From positions 85,308,934 to 85,372,933 of the forward strand of contig NW_025335268.1 in NCBI RefSeq assembly GCF_004798865.1: 64,000 nt of DNA, read 5' to 3'. Positions 51,336 through 63,000 of this stretch are shown in pieces. The stretch's first letter is position 1; the number at the start of each line of letters is the position of its first letter. The DNA is from Varanus komodoensis. Its lineage: Eukaryota; Chordata; Lepidosauria; Squamata; Varanidae. The notes beneath the pieces were generated by a model. It had not been told where the DNA came from and made no database searches. It worked only from the letters and a program-made list of their open reading frames with translations. The translations under genes were made by a program, and so were the position numbers.

Positions 51336-51950
51336 TAAGGGAATAAAAGCTATCCCATGGTACAGGAGCACTAAAAATAGCTCCTTAATTCCACACTAAT
51401 GCATGCTCATAGCCAGTAAACACTACAATGCCTATCCCTTTTCTATGAAATGTGTTGAGAGAGTCTAAACTGAGGCACACCTGACTCTGTACATTATGTG
51501 TACAGACGGACAGACATGAAGCAAACTAAGCAAGCCTTAATGGAATATATTTTTCTATTAATAGAGGACCCAGTCAGTGTGACCAAAGGCAAGGCTGTGC
51601 TGCCATCAAGTGGGTATCTTCCTTATTACACTCCATTTCAACCAGCTTGATCAAATTGAATTGCTGGGGCATTTTTATTTGAACCTGGCATGGAATGCTT
51701 GGCTATTTGCTTGCAGAGTTAGACCGTTGTCTGCTACTGCAAGAAAAAAGGCAGTTGAGTTGGTGCTCCATTGGAGAGAACTTTTGTGTGGATTGTACGA
51801 TAGGACCAAGGGAAAGCTGATGAGAAACTGAATCGCTAAGCCCTCAAAATTAAGTTATTTCCTCTTTGCCCATCTCACCCCTGCCAAAGGCATTTTCAAA
51901 GTGTCCTGAGAGAACCGGTGGAAGCAGAAAAGGGTCCACTTGTGAAACCA

Positions 51951-52190
51951 GAGCCAGTGTCACGTAGTAGTTAAGAACTTGGGACAGGGACTCAGACGAC
52001 CTGGGTTCTAGTCCCCGCTCAGCCATGGAGCCAACTGGGTGACTTTGGGCCAGTCACAGACTCTCAACCCAACCTACCTCACGGGGTTGTTGTTGTGGGG
52101 TTAAGATGGAGGAGGAGAATGATGTAAGCCACCTTGAGTTCTTCAAAAGAAAAAAGGTGAGATATAAATCTAAGAAATACATAATAATAT
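51951..52190 (+). repeat. tRNA-derived SINE (Sauria type)
   Basis: GAGCCAGTGTCACGTAGTAG, GGTTCTAGTCCCCGCTCAGC, body GTCACAGACTCTCAACCCAA and 3' end GAGATATAAATC. Full length with a slightly diverged tRNA head. Confidence 0.87.
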
Positions 52191-53567
52191 AGAGCGCAAC
52201 TATATCCCTGTCCTTTGGCAAATTCCGAGATAATTGGGCCAGAGATTATTTAAAGCTCATCCAAGCATTACTTTGCTTCTTCATTCTGTAGCTCAATGAG
52301 TTATAATCTTTTCCTTTTATATTGCGAAAGAAAATTGCAAAGAAAGAAGTTGTCTTTCAAAGAAAGAAAATTACAAAGAAAATTGTATTGCAAAGTTCTA
52401 CATATTCATTCTTGACCTAAATGTAAATTTAAAATGTTCTTTATACAGAACATTTTTAACATCTTCCTTCTCAGTTTCATTTCTTGTATCTTATATAAAT
52501 CTATCATAACGGACAAGAAGCATATCTTTATTACCAGCACCCCGTGTGTGTACACTCATGTAAAACTATACAATATTCTGACACTGTAGCTATATAGCTA
52601 TACAATACTCTGCTGCTTCACACCAATCAGACAGAGGGCTGTTAGACTCGCACACATCTCACTCTCTGCGAAAGGAGCTCCTTCTAAATTTAGCTGCAGG
52701 CAATGCTTCCCTCTAGGGGCAAAAATGAAATACACAATCGTAAACTCATGTTACCTATCTATATTACCTGTATTAGCAACCAAACTAATACTTCCATCTA
52801 GTTGAAAATGTAGCTTATTAATGTTCACTAGATAACTAAATATGGGTCAGTTCTCTAGTTAAATCAAATTCTCAATTCACTCATAAACATATTTGTTTTC
52901 CATAGACTTCTTTTTTTAATGATTTATGTTGGAGTTCTCTCTTTTTCTCTATCTCATACTAAAAGCAGCCATAGCTTGATTCACATGTGCTTTGTGAAAA
53001 TGACCAATGCTGCTGCATCAAGAGGGCTTGCATTTATCATCATAGGTGCAACATCGTGGGTGGAACATCCATAGCCCCCCAACATGGCATTTTCAAAGGA
53101 CTCAGCCCTCGCATCCCGCACCACATCTCTGAGAGCTATGCAGCCCAATCCTAAACAAATCTGAGGATGACTGAGTGACTTACTTTGCCTAAGGCAGTTC
53201 TTTAATTTGCAGAGCTGGCAGAGGAACCCTAAGAAGGATGCACAGGCCTAAAGGCCACGTGGTCAGTTCTCTCAACTATAGGGAGATGCCTTGTATTTCT
53301 ACTTCACTAAAAGTTAAATTTACACATGCAAATTGCTGTTCACTTTTATCTCGGTATGGGTGTATTTTATTCAGTGTTTCCTCTTGTTTGGCAATGTGTA
53401 AGTGAGCACCCTAGCTGATCTCAAGACGGAAAGGATTGTAGAAGAAAATCTCGGTTTAGAATTGCTGTATGTTTGTTCTGTCTCCAAACCTCAGCTCCTA
53501 AAGCAGGCTGCCAGGTCTAAATTAGACACAACATCATTCTCATCTTGAGGTCCTGTATGCCAGATTT

Positions 53568-53568
<1 letters not shown>

Positions 53569-53604
<36 letters not shown>

Positions 53605-53607
53605 ATA
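53569..53607 (+). repeat. (AAAT)n microsatellite
   Basis: Nine to ten AAAT units. The tail of a retroposon on the plus strand is possible, but the body to its left was not recognised. Confidence 0.9.
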
Positions 53608-53864
53608 CCTAGTCAGGATAACGGATGGGTAACTGGGTCAAAAACATCGGTGGGCAGGAGGACTTTAAGCCTTGATCCAAACTGGAGGCCCTTGGATGCT
53701 TTCTCCCCATGTTGTGTGCCTGCCTTTGGATCAGGAACTAAAGCCCTTCCTGTTGGTTTTCTTCACTGTCCAGCTTTCATACTCACACATAGTGACTGAG
53801 AATACAATCGGACAATACTGGCCTTGTCCCCCAATGAAACCCCCTACACTTGTTGATCTCTTCT

Positions 53865-54140
53865 AGTTCCTTCATTGCTGCCCACCCACTTCTCAGTCTT
53901 CCTTAAATTCCTTGGCGACACTCTCCCTCTGGACTGGTGAATGAGCCAAGGTATGTGAAATCTTTCACAAATTCAATTTATCCGTTGCTGACAATACAGT
54001 TCTGTCATTCTTGTGTACGTTCTCTTAACATTCAGCTGCACTCTTCCCTCTGCACTTTCATCTTCATCAGGAGTTTTTTCAATTCATTCCTGCTAGACTT
54101 GGGACTAGTGGAATCCCCCACTCCTGTATTCACAGACTGC
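53865..54140 (-). repeat. RTE-like LINE, fragment near the RT C-terminus
   Basis: Minus-strand translation near 53985-53880 reads FVKDFTYLGSFTSPEGECRQ, resembling the YLGS block downstream of the catalytic box in RTE/BovB-type reverse transcriptases. Short and decayed. Confidence 0.5.
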
Positions 54141-54144
54141 CTGT

Positions 54145-54210
54145 GAAAAAAGTCAAGCCAAGAGGAAGTCTGCAAATGCACACACAGTTAAGGTTGTGCA
54201 ACCTTTTTCT
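54145..54210. repeat. Fragment related to the insert at 38461-38801
   Basis: AAGTCAAGCCAAGAGGAAGT followed by CTGCAAATGCACACACAG and GTTGTGCAAC aligns with 38545-38610 (CTAAGCCAAGAGAAATTCTG ... CACACAAC). Confidence 0.4.
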
Positions 54211-54653
54211 GTGTCAAGTGCACCAGTGCAAAGGCTAAGCAGGGCATCCCATTTCCATCTCTTAAATTTCCACGCCATCATGTTTATTTTGCTTTTCTCT
54301 TGTCTAAATATATCAGCCCAATCAGCTTTTCTTCACTGGGCACATACAACATGAGTTAAGACTTCCCTCTGGGGAAGCTGGCAAAGTTAAGATTTCCTGC
54401 TTCAGGGAATGGAAACTGGGCAACAGAACCAGCACCTAGTACTGGCATTAGGGATGTTTTGCCAGTTCTGTTCATCCGAATTTCCTGTTCTTCAGCTCTT
54501 GCAGCTTTGAATACTCCTCACTTGTTTCCGAAGCAGAGGCGATGCAGTAGGGATTCTCCGCTGCTCCATTTCTCATTTTCAGACTTTGTATAGAGTACTG
54601 GCCACGGACAGCTTGCCAGTGCTTTCAGCTCCTTCTGTTCACTTGTATCTTTC

Positions 54654-55010
54654 TTGATGTGATTGTACACATCCCTGCATTGGTCTTTCCATCTTATACC
54701 ATGTTTTGCTGATCAGCATGTGCACTTGGGCATATTGATAAAATACTACAAGACGAGAAGACGCGGAATCAGCAAGTTTTGATGGGATTGTGCACACCAC
54801 TGCATCAATATTACCATGTTCTGCTGGTCCCAGTGTGCATGGGCCTGTTGATAAAATACTGCGAAACAAAAGGAGGAGGAGGGAGTGGAGGAGGATGCAA
54901 GAAGGAAGAATCTTGATGTGATTGTGCACTTCACTGGATCAGTACTTGTATCCTGTATGGTGTTTTGCTCATGCACACTTGAACATTGAGAAAACACTGA
55001 AGAAAATCCC
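54654..55010 (+). repeat. Three-copy tandem repeat, ~125-134-bp unit
   Basis: TTGATGTGATTGTACAC (54654), TTGATGGGATTGTGCAC (54779) and TTGATGTGATTGTGCAC (54913) each start a unit. Each continues with a TGCATYAATAT-like segment, TGTTTTGCTSATC-like, and GATAAAATACT or GAGAAAACACT. Copies are clearly diverged. Confidence 0.75.
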
Positions 55011-55284
55011 TGATACATAACTGATATTAAGAGTCTTTCGTGTGTCTTTCAATGAGTGCATTGATAGGGCATTGCATGTTTTAATGCAATCGTATGATCA
55101 GTTAAACCCAGGTTTGCTTTTATGCAGGGTTTTAAAGAGATTCAGCTATGTCCATCATTAATGTTGGGTTGAGGGGGAAGGAAGTGAAGAAATGCAACTA
55201 AACTGACAAGAGGGGGCAAGCTGCATGTGCTTCAAGCCTGCAAATTAAAGATGCATCTTTTGTTTTCCATTCTGTTTCATCAGG

Positions 55285-56330
55285 GCTTTGCTGCCCATAC
55301 AGTCTCCGTCAGATTTCACGAGTACACCTACAGTTGCTGCAGCTCTTAAGTCTCACCGCAGACCTCCTGGCACTTCTCTGCTAAGATGCTCAATGCACCA
55401 CTTTAGGAAACACTCATTTAACAGATCAGATTGTGCTAAAAGACAACAGACATCATCAGCAGGCAACCTTCGGGTATCCTTGCTGTGCTGTACCACTTCA
55501 CACATCAAATGGGAGATCAAATATTTGAACGCATTCCTGAAAATGAACCGCTCCTGGCTGAGCTCATTTTGAACAAGCTGCAATATTTTATATGCATCAT
55601 TCCATACTTCCTTCAGTCCACAGGCTGGATCAAAGTGGTCCCAAAACAAGTCTGCAGGATCCATGATTCCAAACATTCCCAGCCAGTCAGGAGTGTCCAG
55701 AGAGTGGTCCAGGTTGGCAGCCAAAGGTCTAGGAATCTGGCAGGTCCAGTAGAACAAGGTGAAACAAGGTGAAAGAGTTTAAATACTTTTTTGCAACAGC
55801 AGCAGCAATATAGCTTCACCTGGGCTAATTTTAGCTGATTGTGAGGCAGTACAGCTGGTTAATCAGGTCAGCATGTTGTCTTCACAGGAAGCCCCAAATT
55901 GTGCCTTCCACCGGAACTTCTGCTGCTCACATCCGATCCCTTGCAATGCAGCAGGGCCAATAGTCTCAGGCTCTGACTGCTGCATCTGAGGAGGTTCAGG
56001 GATGCCCCAGGAGGAACCAAGTGGCTCTTCTGAGTGCTCCAAGGAAAGGCTGTCAGCCAAAGCCTCCAGTTCTCTGCCTGGCTCTGCTGGGAACTGCAGT
56101 TCTGGCTCTCCTGTTCTTCTTCATCAGGTGAATCTCCCTGCAGGTAGGAGAGGACACTTCCCAACTCACAGTTGCTGACTGCACCTTCAGGGTTCATGCA
56201 GTCTGCGGAATGATCAGCAGGAATGCCTGATGCTATTCCTTTCATCTGCTCTTTTATTCTGATGCCATATAATTGGACTAATAATGTTAAGCCTGCACCT
56301 ATCCACCTCCACTTGTTCAAGAGTGGACAC
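55285..56330 (-). repeat. Unclassified repeat-like block, possibly a retroelement spacer
   Basis: Two adjacent long minus-strand open stretches (134 and 154 residues) have low-complexity Gln/Ser/Glu composition and no host-gene domain. The style (CTGGACCACTCTCTGGACAC-type repetition) resembles long terminal or spacer parts of reptile retroelements. Treated as an old element. Family not determined. Confidence 0.3.
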
Positions 56331-56334
56331 ATGC

Positions 56335-57880
56335 TGTGGTTCTCACCCTCCTCTCTGGCGTTTCAGCTAAGAACCCCAAGCTGCCCTCTTCTTCCACTTC
56401 TGATTCAGACCCTGAGGACACACTCTTGGAAGACTATATTTTAGGAGAAGTGGACCTACCACTTTCATCCTTATTGTTGCCTCAGCCAGAGTGGGAGGCA
56501 GGTAATTAGCAGGCTGCAACAGGGAAAGGAACAAAGGAAGAAAGAACAAAGGAAGAGTGATTCTGGGAGCCTCTTAGCAGCTGACCTGTGGCTGCTGGGC
56601 TGTGGTATCTCAGCATGCAGCCAACTGTGGTGCTGGGCTGGCTGAACATACTCATTCCACGGACACCACCAGTGGCACGGCAGTCAGTTCTGGAGCTCAT
56701 CATGTCAAAGCCCAAGCAAAATTGATAGTCACAATCCCAGGCAAGAGAAGGATCCTGCTTTTCTATCATGTATTCTAAGAGGAGTTAAGCCTCTGAATGA
56801 ACATTCCATCATTCAGCCCAGACATTGAAAACAAAGCACTCAGAAAGTCTCACAGTTATACTTGCATGGCATGGCTACCATCTTAGACAAGAGTCACCTG
56901 GGAATAAGCTCCTTCAAGCCTGGTGATGCACATTTCTGCCTGCATAGGTCCAACTCTACCTTGAGCTCCAACAAACAAAGTTCAGTCAAGATAAAAAGCC
57001 TCTCTTGGCTTTTAATTAGAAACAGATATTACCAGTGCCACTTGCTATATCACAGAGTCATTCCTGCTCCTCAACCTTACCTTCAACCTCTGGGACTGGT
57101 GCTTCACCCCAACAGCCATTCACCTTGCAGGAGCAACCAATCCCCTGGCTGATATATTCAGTAGGTCAGGAGCATCCCCACTTGAGTAGAAACTTCACAC
57201 AGAGGTCGTCAAAACAATATTCAAGAAATGGGAATGCTTGGAATTCCAAGTGCCACCATTTCGGTATCAGTGTGGGTCACAATTCTATTTTTCTTGGAAA
57301 TGCCTTCCTTGTGCACTGATGGTTGTGCCTAAGTTGCATTTTCCCTCCATTTCTAAGGATCCTAAAGGTGGTGAACAAGATCTGTATCTTGATCACTTCT
57401 TGGTGACTCAAACAATCACCATTTGCACCACTCTTCCTATTCTCCAAGCACACATTCTTCCACTTTTCTTACAGACCAGACCTTATTTCAATGAACAACA
57501 GAAGGATCCAAAATCCAGATCGCCACAGAGAATACTCAAAATTCTCTGCTGCAGTCTACTAGCAGTACTCATGGCCTCTGACAAACCATCTACTTATATT
57601 TCTTATGCAGCAAAGTGGAAAAGGTTTCAGGCAAAAGTTCTAGCAGCCCAGCATCCTGAGACATAGCAGTAATTCTGGACTTCTTCCTATTGCTTAAAAC
57701 AAAAGGCCTAGCCATCTCCTCTATCAGAATATACCTGCCAGCAACATAGAACTACCACAAGATGATGGCATAACTATGTCTTCTCAAACCTTCATGAAGG
57801 TCCAGAAGCACCTTGATAAGCTATAGCCTTTAACCATGGTCCCAAATCCGCTCTGCAGTCTCTGTGTGGTATGTATTCAG
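56335..57880 (+). mobile_element. DIRS-type (tyrosine-recombinase) retroelement fossil
   Basis: Recognisable parts in order are an acidic/serine-rich gag-like segment (about 56390-56480), a region like the RNase H to recombinase spacer (about 57180-57330) and the start of the tyrosine-recombinase region (PSTYISYAAKWKRF at about 57590-57640, with further similarity to about 57800). The element is broken, with many breaks, and lacks the reverse transcriptase part. It appears old. Confidence 0.5.
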
Positions 57881-58229
57881 CAACTAAACCTTCAAACTTG
57901 CCAGGACTCTCCATTTCTAATTTTGAAAACCACATTCCCAGTCACCATACCCTCTACACAAACCCCGGCCCTACAATATGATCTGCCTTAACTTTCACAG
58001 GTACAAGGTGGCCCTCAGACCCAATTGTTCATTTTTACCTAAAGCTGTATCTCGATTTCACTTAAACCACACATAATTCTGTTAGTTTTTCTCCCTCATC
58101 CATGTCCCAGCTGGCATCTAGACTCCATTCTCTCAGCATACACAGCGCCCTCCCCTTCTGCGTTGATAGGATTTCATCTTTTAGGAAGACCACCCCCTCT
58201 TTGTTTCCCACTCTGGACAACACTATTCA

Positions 58230-58412
58230 AGAGGTTCTATTTTGTATGTTACTTATTTTGTATGCTCCTGGTTTTTAATTGTTTTGCATGCTACTTGTTT
58301 GTATGTCAACTTTTCATGCCTTACATTCAGTAACAGTTTTTATGTCTTACATTCAGTTTTTGCTGTAAACCACTTTGGCCATTATAAATAAATGAATAAA
58401 TAAATAGGAATG
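58230..58412 (+). repeat. LINE 3' tail (L2-like)
   Basis: T-rich 3' UTR followed by GCTGTAAACCACTTTGGCCA and an (AAAT)-type tail at 58383-58412, the standard 3' end of L2-like LINEs in this window. Confidence 0.55.
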
Positions 58413-58799
58413 CAACCCATCTTGAAAAGATTACATGTAAGGTGCTAGCATGAAGGGAAATTCTCCATCAAGGGAAAGGGAAATTGGATCCAGCCCCTGC
58501 GTAATTATTTTAGTAATTCTCTAGCTTCTTCTGTTCTGATTTACCATGCACAATAGAAAAACCCATTCAGCTATTCTGCATCTCAGAGCAAGGAGGGTCC
58601 ATCAACCTTTGGGTTCTCTCTTGTCCTGAAAAGAGTCCCGGAGTTATCCTCCTCTGCATCCTACCTCTATTACACTGACAGCCAGAGTTGGGGCTGGTTC
58701 CTGGTTCTTAAGGATCCTTGGGCCAGTCCCCTCAAACAGCTCCTTCCTTCCATTCTTACCATCTACTCTTGCTCCTCACACTCTTTCTCATCCTTGCTA

Positions 58800-58995
58800 C
58801 TACTTGCTTGCTTGACAGGCAGGGAGTCAGTGAGCAAGCCAGCAGACGCATCTCCTGCTTCCTTTCTCCTTGCCCATGCCATTGTCCAGGCCAGAGCAAG
58901 AAGCAAGTGAACAAGCAGGTTCAAGTGGTGAGGAGGTGGGGCTCTCTTGTCAATGGCACTGCTGGGCTCTGGGCTGTCAGCAGGAACCTAGCCAT
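58800..58995 (+). repeat. Repeat Z with CTTG core, plus copy
   Basis: CTTGCTTGCTTGACAGGCAG, AGTCAGTGAGCAAGCCAGCA, AAGCAAGTGAACAAGCAGGT and GTCAGCAGGAACC align with the reverse complement of 62765-63000 at roughly two-thirds identity by eye. Family not recognised. Confidence 0.55.
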
Positions 58996-59869
58996 CACTT
59001 CCACCAGCCCTGGACAGAGTATTCACAGGCAATGTCTTGATTTTTGATTGAGATGCTTTTCTTCTATATGAACAAAGATTTTGGAAATCAAAAACTGGAG
59101 TCTGGAGTGAAACCAAAGCAGAAAGTTTTAAAGCAAGTCTAATGCTTCAGTTTCCTTTGAAGCTACCTTATTATTCCCTCTACCTCCTGCCATGCACTTT
59201 TCAGTATATCTAACTTCATTTGTTCAGGCCTTATTAGCCACCAATGTACTCACAAAAGGATAATCCACAGGAAGGAGACCAGGAAGGAACTGGGAATGGG
59301 CATGGGTTACGAGGTCATGCAATCACCACATTCCTGTAATGGTTTTAGCTGGCTTTATTCTTTGTTATTCTTTTAATTCTGCACATGCGTTAATGTGTAT
59401 CTTTCAAACGAGAGTCCTTTTGTATCTTTCTGTTCTTCGGACAAAGGAGTCGGGCTCTGGAGGGCTCCCTGATGGGACCACGGCTCGGTTGGCTTGGCTG
59501 AATATAGGCATGGGTGGACCAAAAGAAGTGCTGAGATGCCCATGTCCTGGTGCTGTTCCAGTGCTGCAATATGAGCCACTGCCACAGTGAAGGGAACCTG
59601 GAAGGAGGCAGACCCAGGAGGCTGTGGGGAAAGGGGAGGAGCTTCAGGAGCCCTAACGCAGGATCCAGAGTGGCCCGAAGTCCCAGAACACATGTGAGGA
59701 TACAGAGGGGACCTTACCGGGATCCTCTGGCCCATGGCTTCCAAACCTTTTTCACACCGAGGGCTGGATTCCATTTTGGAGAAGCTTTCAGGGGCCACAT
59801 CTGAGTGGCAGGCAAAGGAGTCCGCAAAAGGGTTACGGCCAAAACTAGCCGCTTAGAGCTCTCGACTGA

Positions 59870-60012
59870 GGACAGCAAGCCTGTGAGGCAGGTTGGGCTG
59901 AGAGTGAGCAACTAGCCCAAGGTCACCCAGTGAGCTTAATGGGCGAGTGGAGACTGGAACCTGCATCTCTTGAGCCCAAGCCTAGCGCTCTGTCCAGGCC
60001 ACACTGGCTCTC
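59870..60012 (-). repeat. tRNA-derived SINE, diverged
   Basis: The reverse complement begins GAGAGCCAGTGTGGCCTGGA and continues with GGTTCCAGTCTCCACTCGCC (B-box region), GTGACCTTGGGCTAGTTGCT and CACTCTCAGCCCAACCTGCC. It is a relative of the Sauria-type SINE but of another subfamily, truncated at its 3' side. Confidence 0.7.
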
Positions 60013-60214
60013 AATATCTTTAGGGGTGAGATCCAAGGCAGGGAAGGCCCGAAACATGCCAGCAGTGACTTGACATAGCCATGGAATGCTGACTGACTGT
60101 TGGAGGAAGCAAAGGAAAATCAGGGGCATGGGAATGCTGTGGCCAAGGAGGGCACAGCTGGAAGAATGAAAACTGCACTTGTCTCCTGCAAAATTTGCTA
60201 TGACTCCCATCAGA

Positions 60215-60294
60215 ACTTTGTAGTACTTAACAATTGCATGGTGCTTCCATCTGAACACTTGGAAGCACCGTGCAACTGTTAAGTACTATAAAGT
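60215..60294. ncRNA. 35-bp hairpin with 10-nt loop (miRNA-like or MITE)
   Basis: The left arm (60215-60249, containing TAGTACTTAACAATTGCATG and GTGCTTCCA) and the right arm (60260-60294, TGGAAGCACCGTGCAACTGT and TAAGTACTATAAAGT) are reverse complements with three differences in 35. The loop is TCTGAACACT. In minus-strand RNA, the GABRA5 sense, two of the three differences become G-U pairs. Total length 80 nt, the size of an animal pre-miRNA. It could equally be a tiny palindromic transposon. No second copy was found in the window. Confidence 0.4.
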
Positions 60295-61402
60295 GTGTCA
60301 CAGGCATTATCTTTCTGCAATCCCTGTAAAAGATCTCCCATGTCAGTATTATTAGGGGTGGGAGAAAGAGAGAAGCTTGCTTTAGGGCTGCCTAGTAAGT
60401 TTCTGCCAGAGGCAACATTTGAACTGGAGCCTTCCGGATTTGTACCTCAGTCTCTTCGTCATGACCCAACACCGGTTCCTTTGGAGCCATTACTGGTGAT
60501 AAGCAACCTCCCAGGGAGGAATGGGATGCAGCAGCACAGGAAAATTCTGAGTGAGCCAAGAACAAACCACTGGAATTTGAGTTCCACTCATTGTGACTTG
60601 AGGAGGGAGGAGGAGAGCTTGCAGTTTGCCACCATTGTCAATCACTCCACTTCTCCCCAACCATCCTTTGAACTTTTGCCCATGGGATCCGGCTTTCAAT
60701 GCAAATTTTATTTCTTCGTTAATTTGATATTACTGAATATTTATTTGCAATGAGAATCAAAATAATCAGGCCATGTGGGAGCTTATGCTCCACCATCGCC
60801 AACACTGATGTCACTGCAGTGCCACTGCATTTCTTTCCGAAATTGCTAGATCAGAAGAGAACCAGGTCCCTGAAAGGTCTGGCTCCTGTCAAACTCATGA
60901 AGACTAAAATGAAGCTCTCACTCAATTGGGAACAAGTGCCTGCTAAAATCATGCTTTTCCCTACACCAGCTACAGCTTTAGCCTTAAGTCCTCTTTAATT
61001 AAATTAGGATGGCAAAAACAAACAAGCAAGTTCTGTGCTTTGATTGTTTAAGATGTACCAAACCAGTGACAGATCCAGCCATCAGGCATCCAGCTTAGAT
61101 CAAAATCAGCAGATTAGCTTTGAATACTTATGCTAGCAACATATCCATCTGCTTGAGCAAAGAAAGAAAAAGGTCTGAATCATTTGCTCTTCAGAGAATA
61201 TCTTTTTTAAAAGCAGCATTGTTCAAAAGCTGCACGTTAATTGCTACTTGTATATCGTGATTAGGCTTCCCACTTTCCTTTGATATTTCTCATAAATATG
61301 TGTAAGAGATTTTTCCTTGACTCACTTGGGAAGACTCACGGGGCTTGGCAAAGGAGGACCAAATGAGGCTCAGAAGGGGTCTCACCTCAAGTGGCAGCCT
61401 CA

Positions 61403-61678
<276 letters not shown>

Positions 61679-61804
61679 TCACATTCACTCAAAGGACAAA
61701 AGCAGGAGATATTTAGAGTATGTGGGCCAAAACAGATACGTATTACTTGAAACCTGCATTTAGCAGATATGACTTTGGCTCATTTTAACTCCCCAGTAGA
61801 TGTT

Positions 61805-61828
61805 GGGGGGGGGGGGGGGGGGGGGGGG
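61805..61828 (+). repeat. Run of 24 consecutive G
   Basis: TGTT is followed by 24 G and then CTGATCTGG. In the GABRA5 transcript this is C24, about 154 nt after the donor. Confidence 0.9.
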
Positions 61829-62077
<249 letters not shown>

Positions 62078-62764
62078 TCAACCATGGTTGTATCAGTTCT
62101 CAGAAGTGACGAGGAAGCAACTAATTTTATAGCAATAATGAAGTTGAGGGGTGTCCAAAGAAGAGTCTGCAACCTACACTCCTTAGCTTAATTTCAAAAA
62201 CTCTCCACAAGCAATCTGTTCAGCACCAAGGAAGGGGTCACAGCTGAGAGGGGCCATGACTCTGTTAAGGAGCACATGCTTTTCATTTAGACATTCCCAG
62301 GCTCAAGCCCTAGGATCTCCACGCAGGACTGGGAAAGCTGTCCGAAACTCCAGAGTGCCTCTGTCAATCATTGTCAACAATGCCAGACTGGATGGACCAA
62401 TGGCTCAAGCCAGCCTCCTAGGTTCCAATGACCTCTAGTAGGAGTGATCCACCCCTCATCCCCAATCAGCCTGCTCAGTAGAGAAGAGGAAGAGGAGAGA
62501 TGGAGGGTAAAGTTGGTGATAGGAATGTATGAGAGGGGAGTGGGGTGGCCCTACACACTTTGGCTCTGTTCTTGCCCATGCCTCACTTTAACCACGTCAG
62601 TGCACAGCCATTGACAGATTACCCCTTGGGGGAAAAACCTGAACCCTAACCCCATCCCTGCTGTGGAAGCTGCTGTAGAAACATCCTCGCTACTGTCATG
62701 CCAAGCCGTGCTTCCATCCACCAGTGGTATCCTGTCTGTCTTGGTAAATGCTATAAAATGTCTG

Positions 62765-62962
62765 AGCAATTACCATATCCAGGTGGGGCCATCAAGAGCA
62801 GGCCTGACTGGTCACCTGCTGAAGTCCCCCAGGAAGGCCCTCTGGACCTTCTGCTCTTCACCACTACAACCTGCCTGTTTACCTGCCTCCTTCTCTGGTG
62901 TAGACAATGCTGAGGAGGAGGAGGAACCGATGCAGGTATTTGCTCACTGGCTGGCTGCCTCT

Positions 62963-62999
<37 letters not shown>

Positions 63000-63000
63000 G
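62765..63000 (-). repeat. Repeat Z with CTTG core, minus copy
   Basis: Inverted relative to 58800-58995. It ends in a (CAAG)8 microsatellite at 62963-62995. To its left, AACCCTAACCCCATCCC and neighbouring sequence (62550-62760) may belong to the same element. Confidence 0.55.
62963..62995 (+). repeat. (CAAG)n microsatellite
   Basis: Eight CAAG units in tandem. Confidence 0.9.

Noticed and set aside
62963-62995. CRISPR-like direct repeats
   Set aside because: A plain CAAG microsatellite without spacers. CRISPR arrays are not expected in a vertebrate genome.
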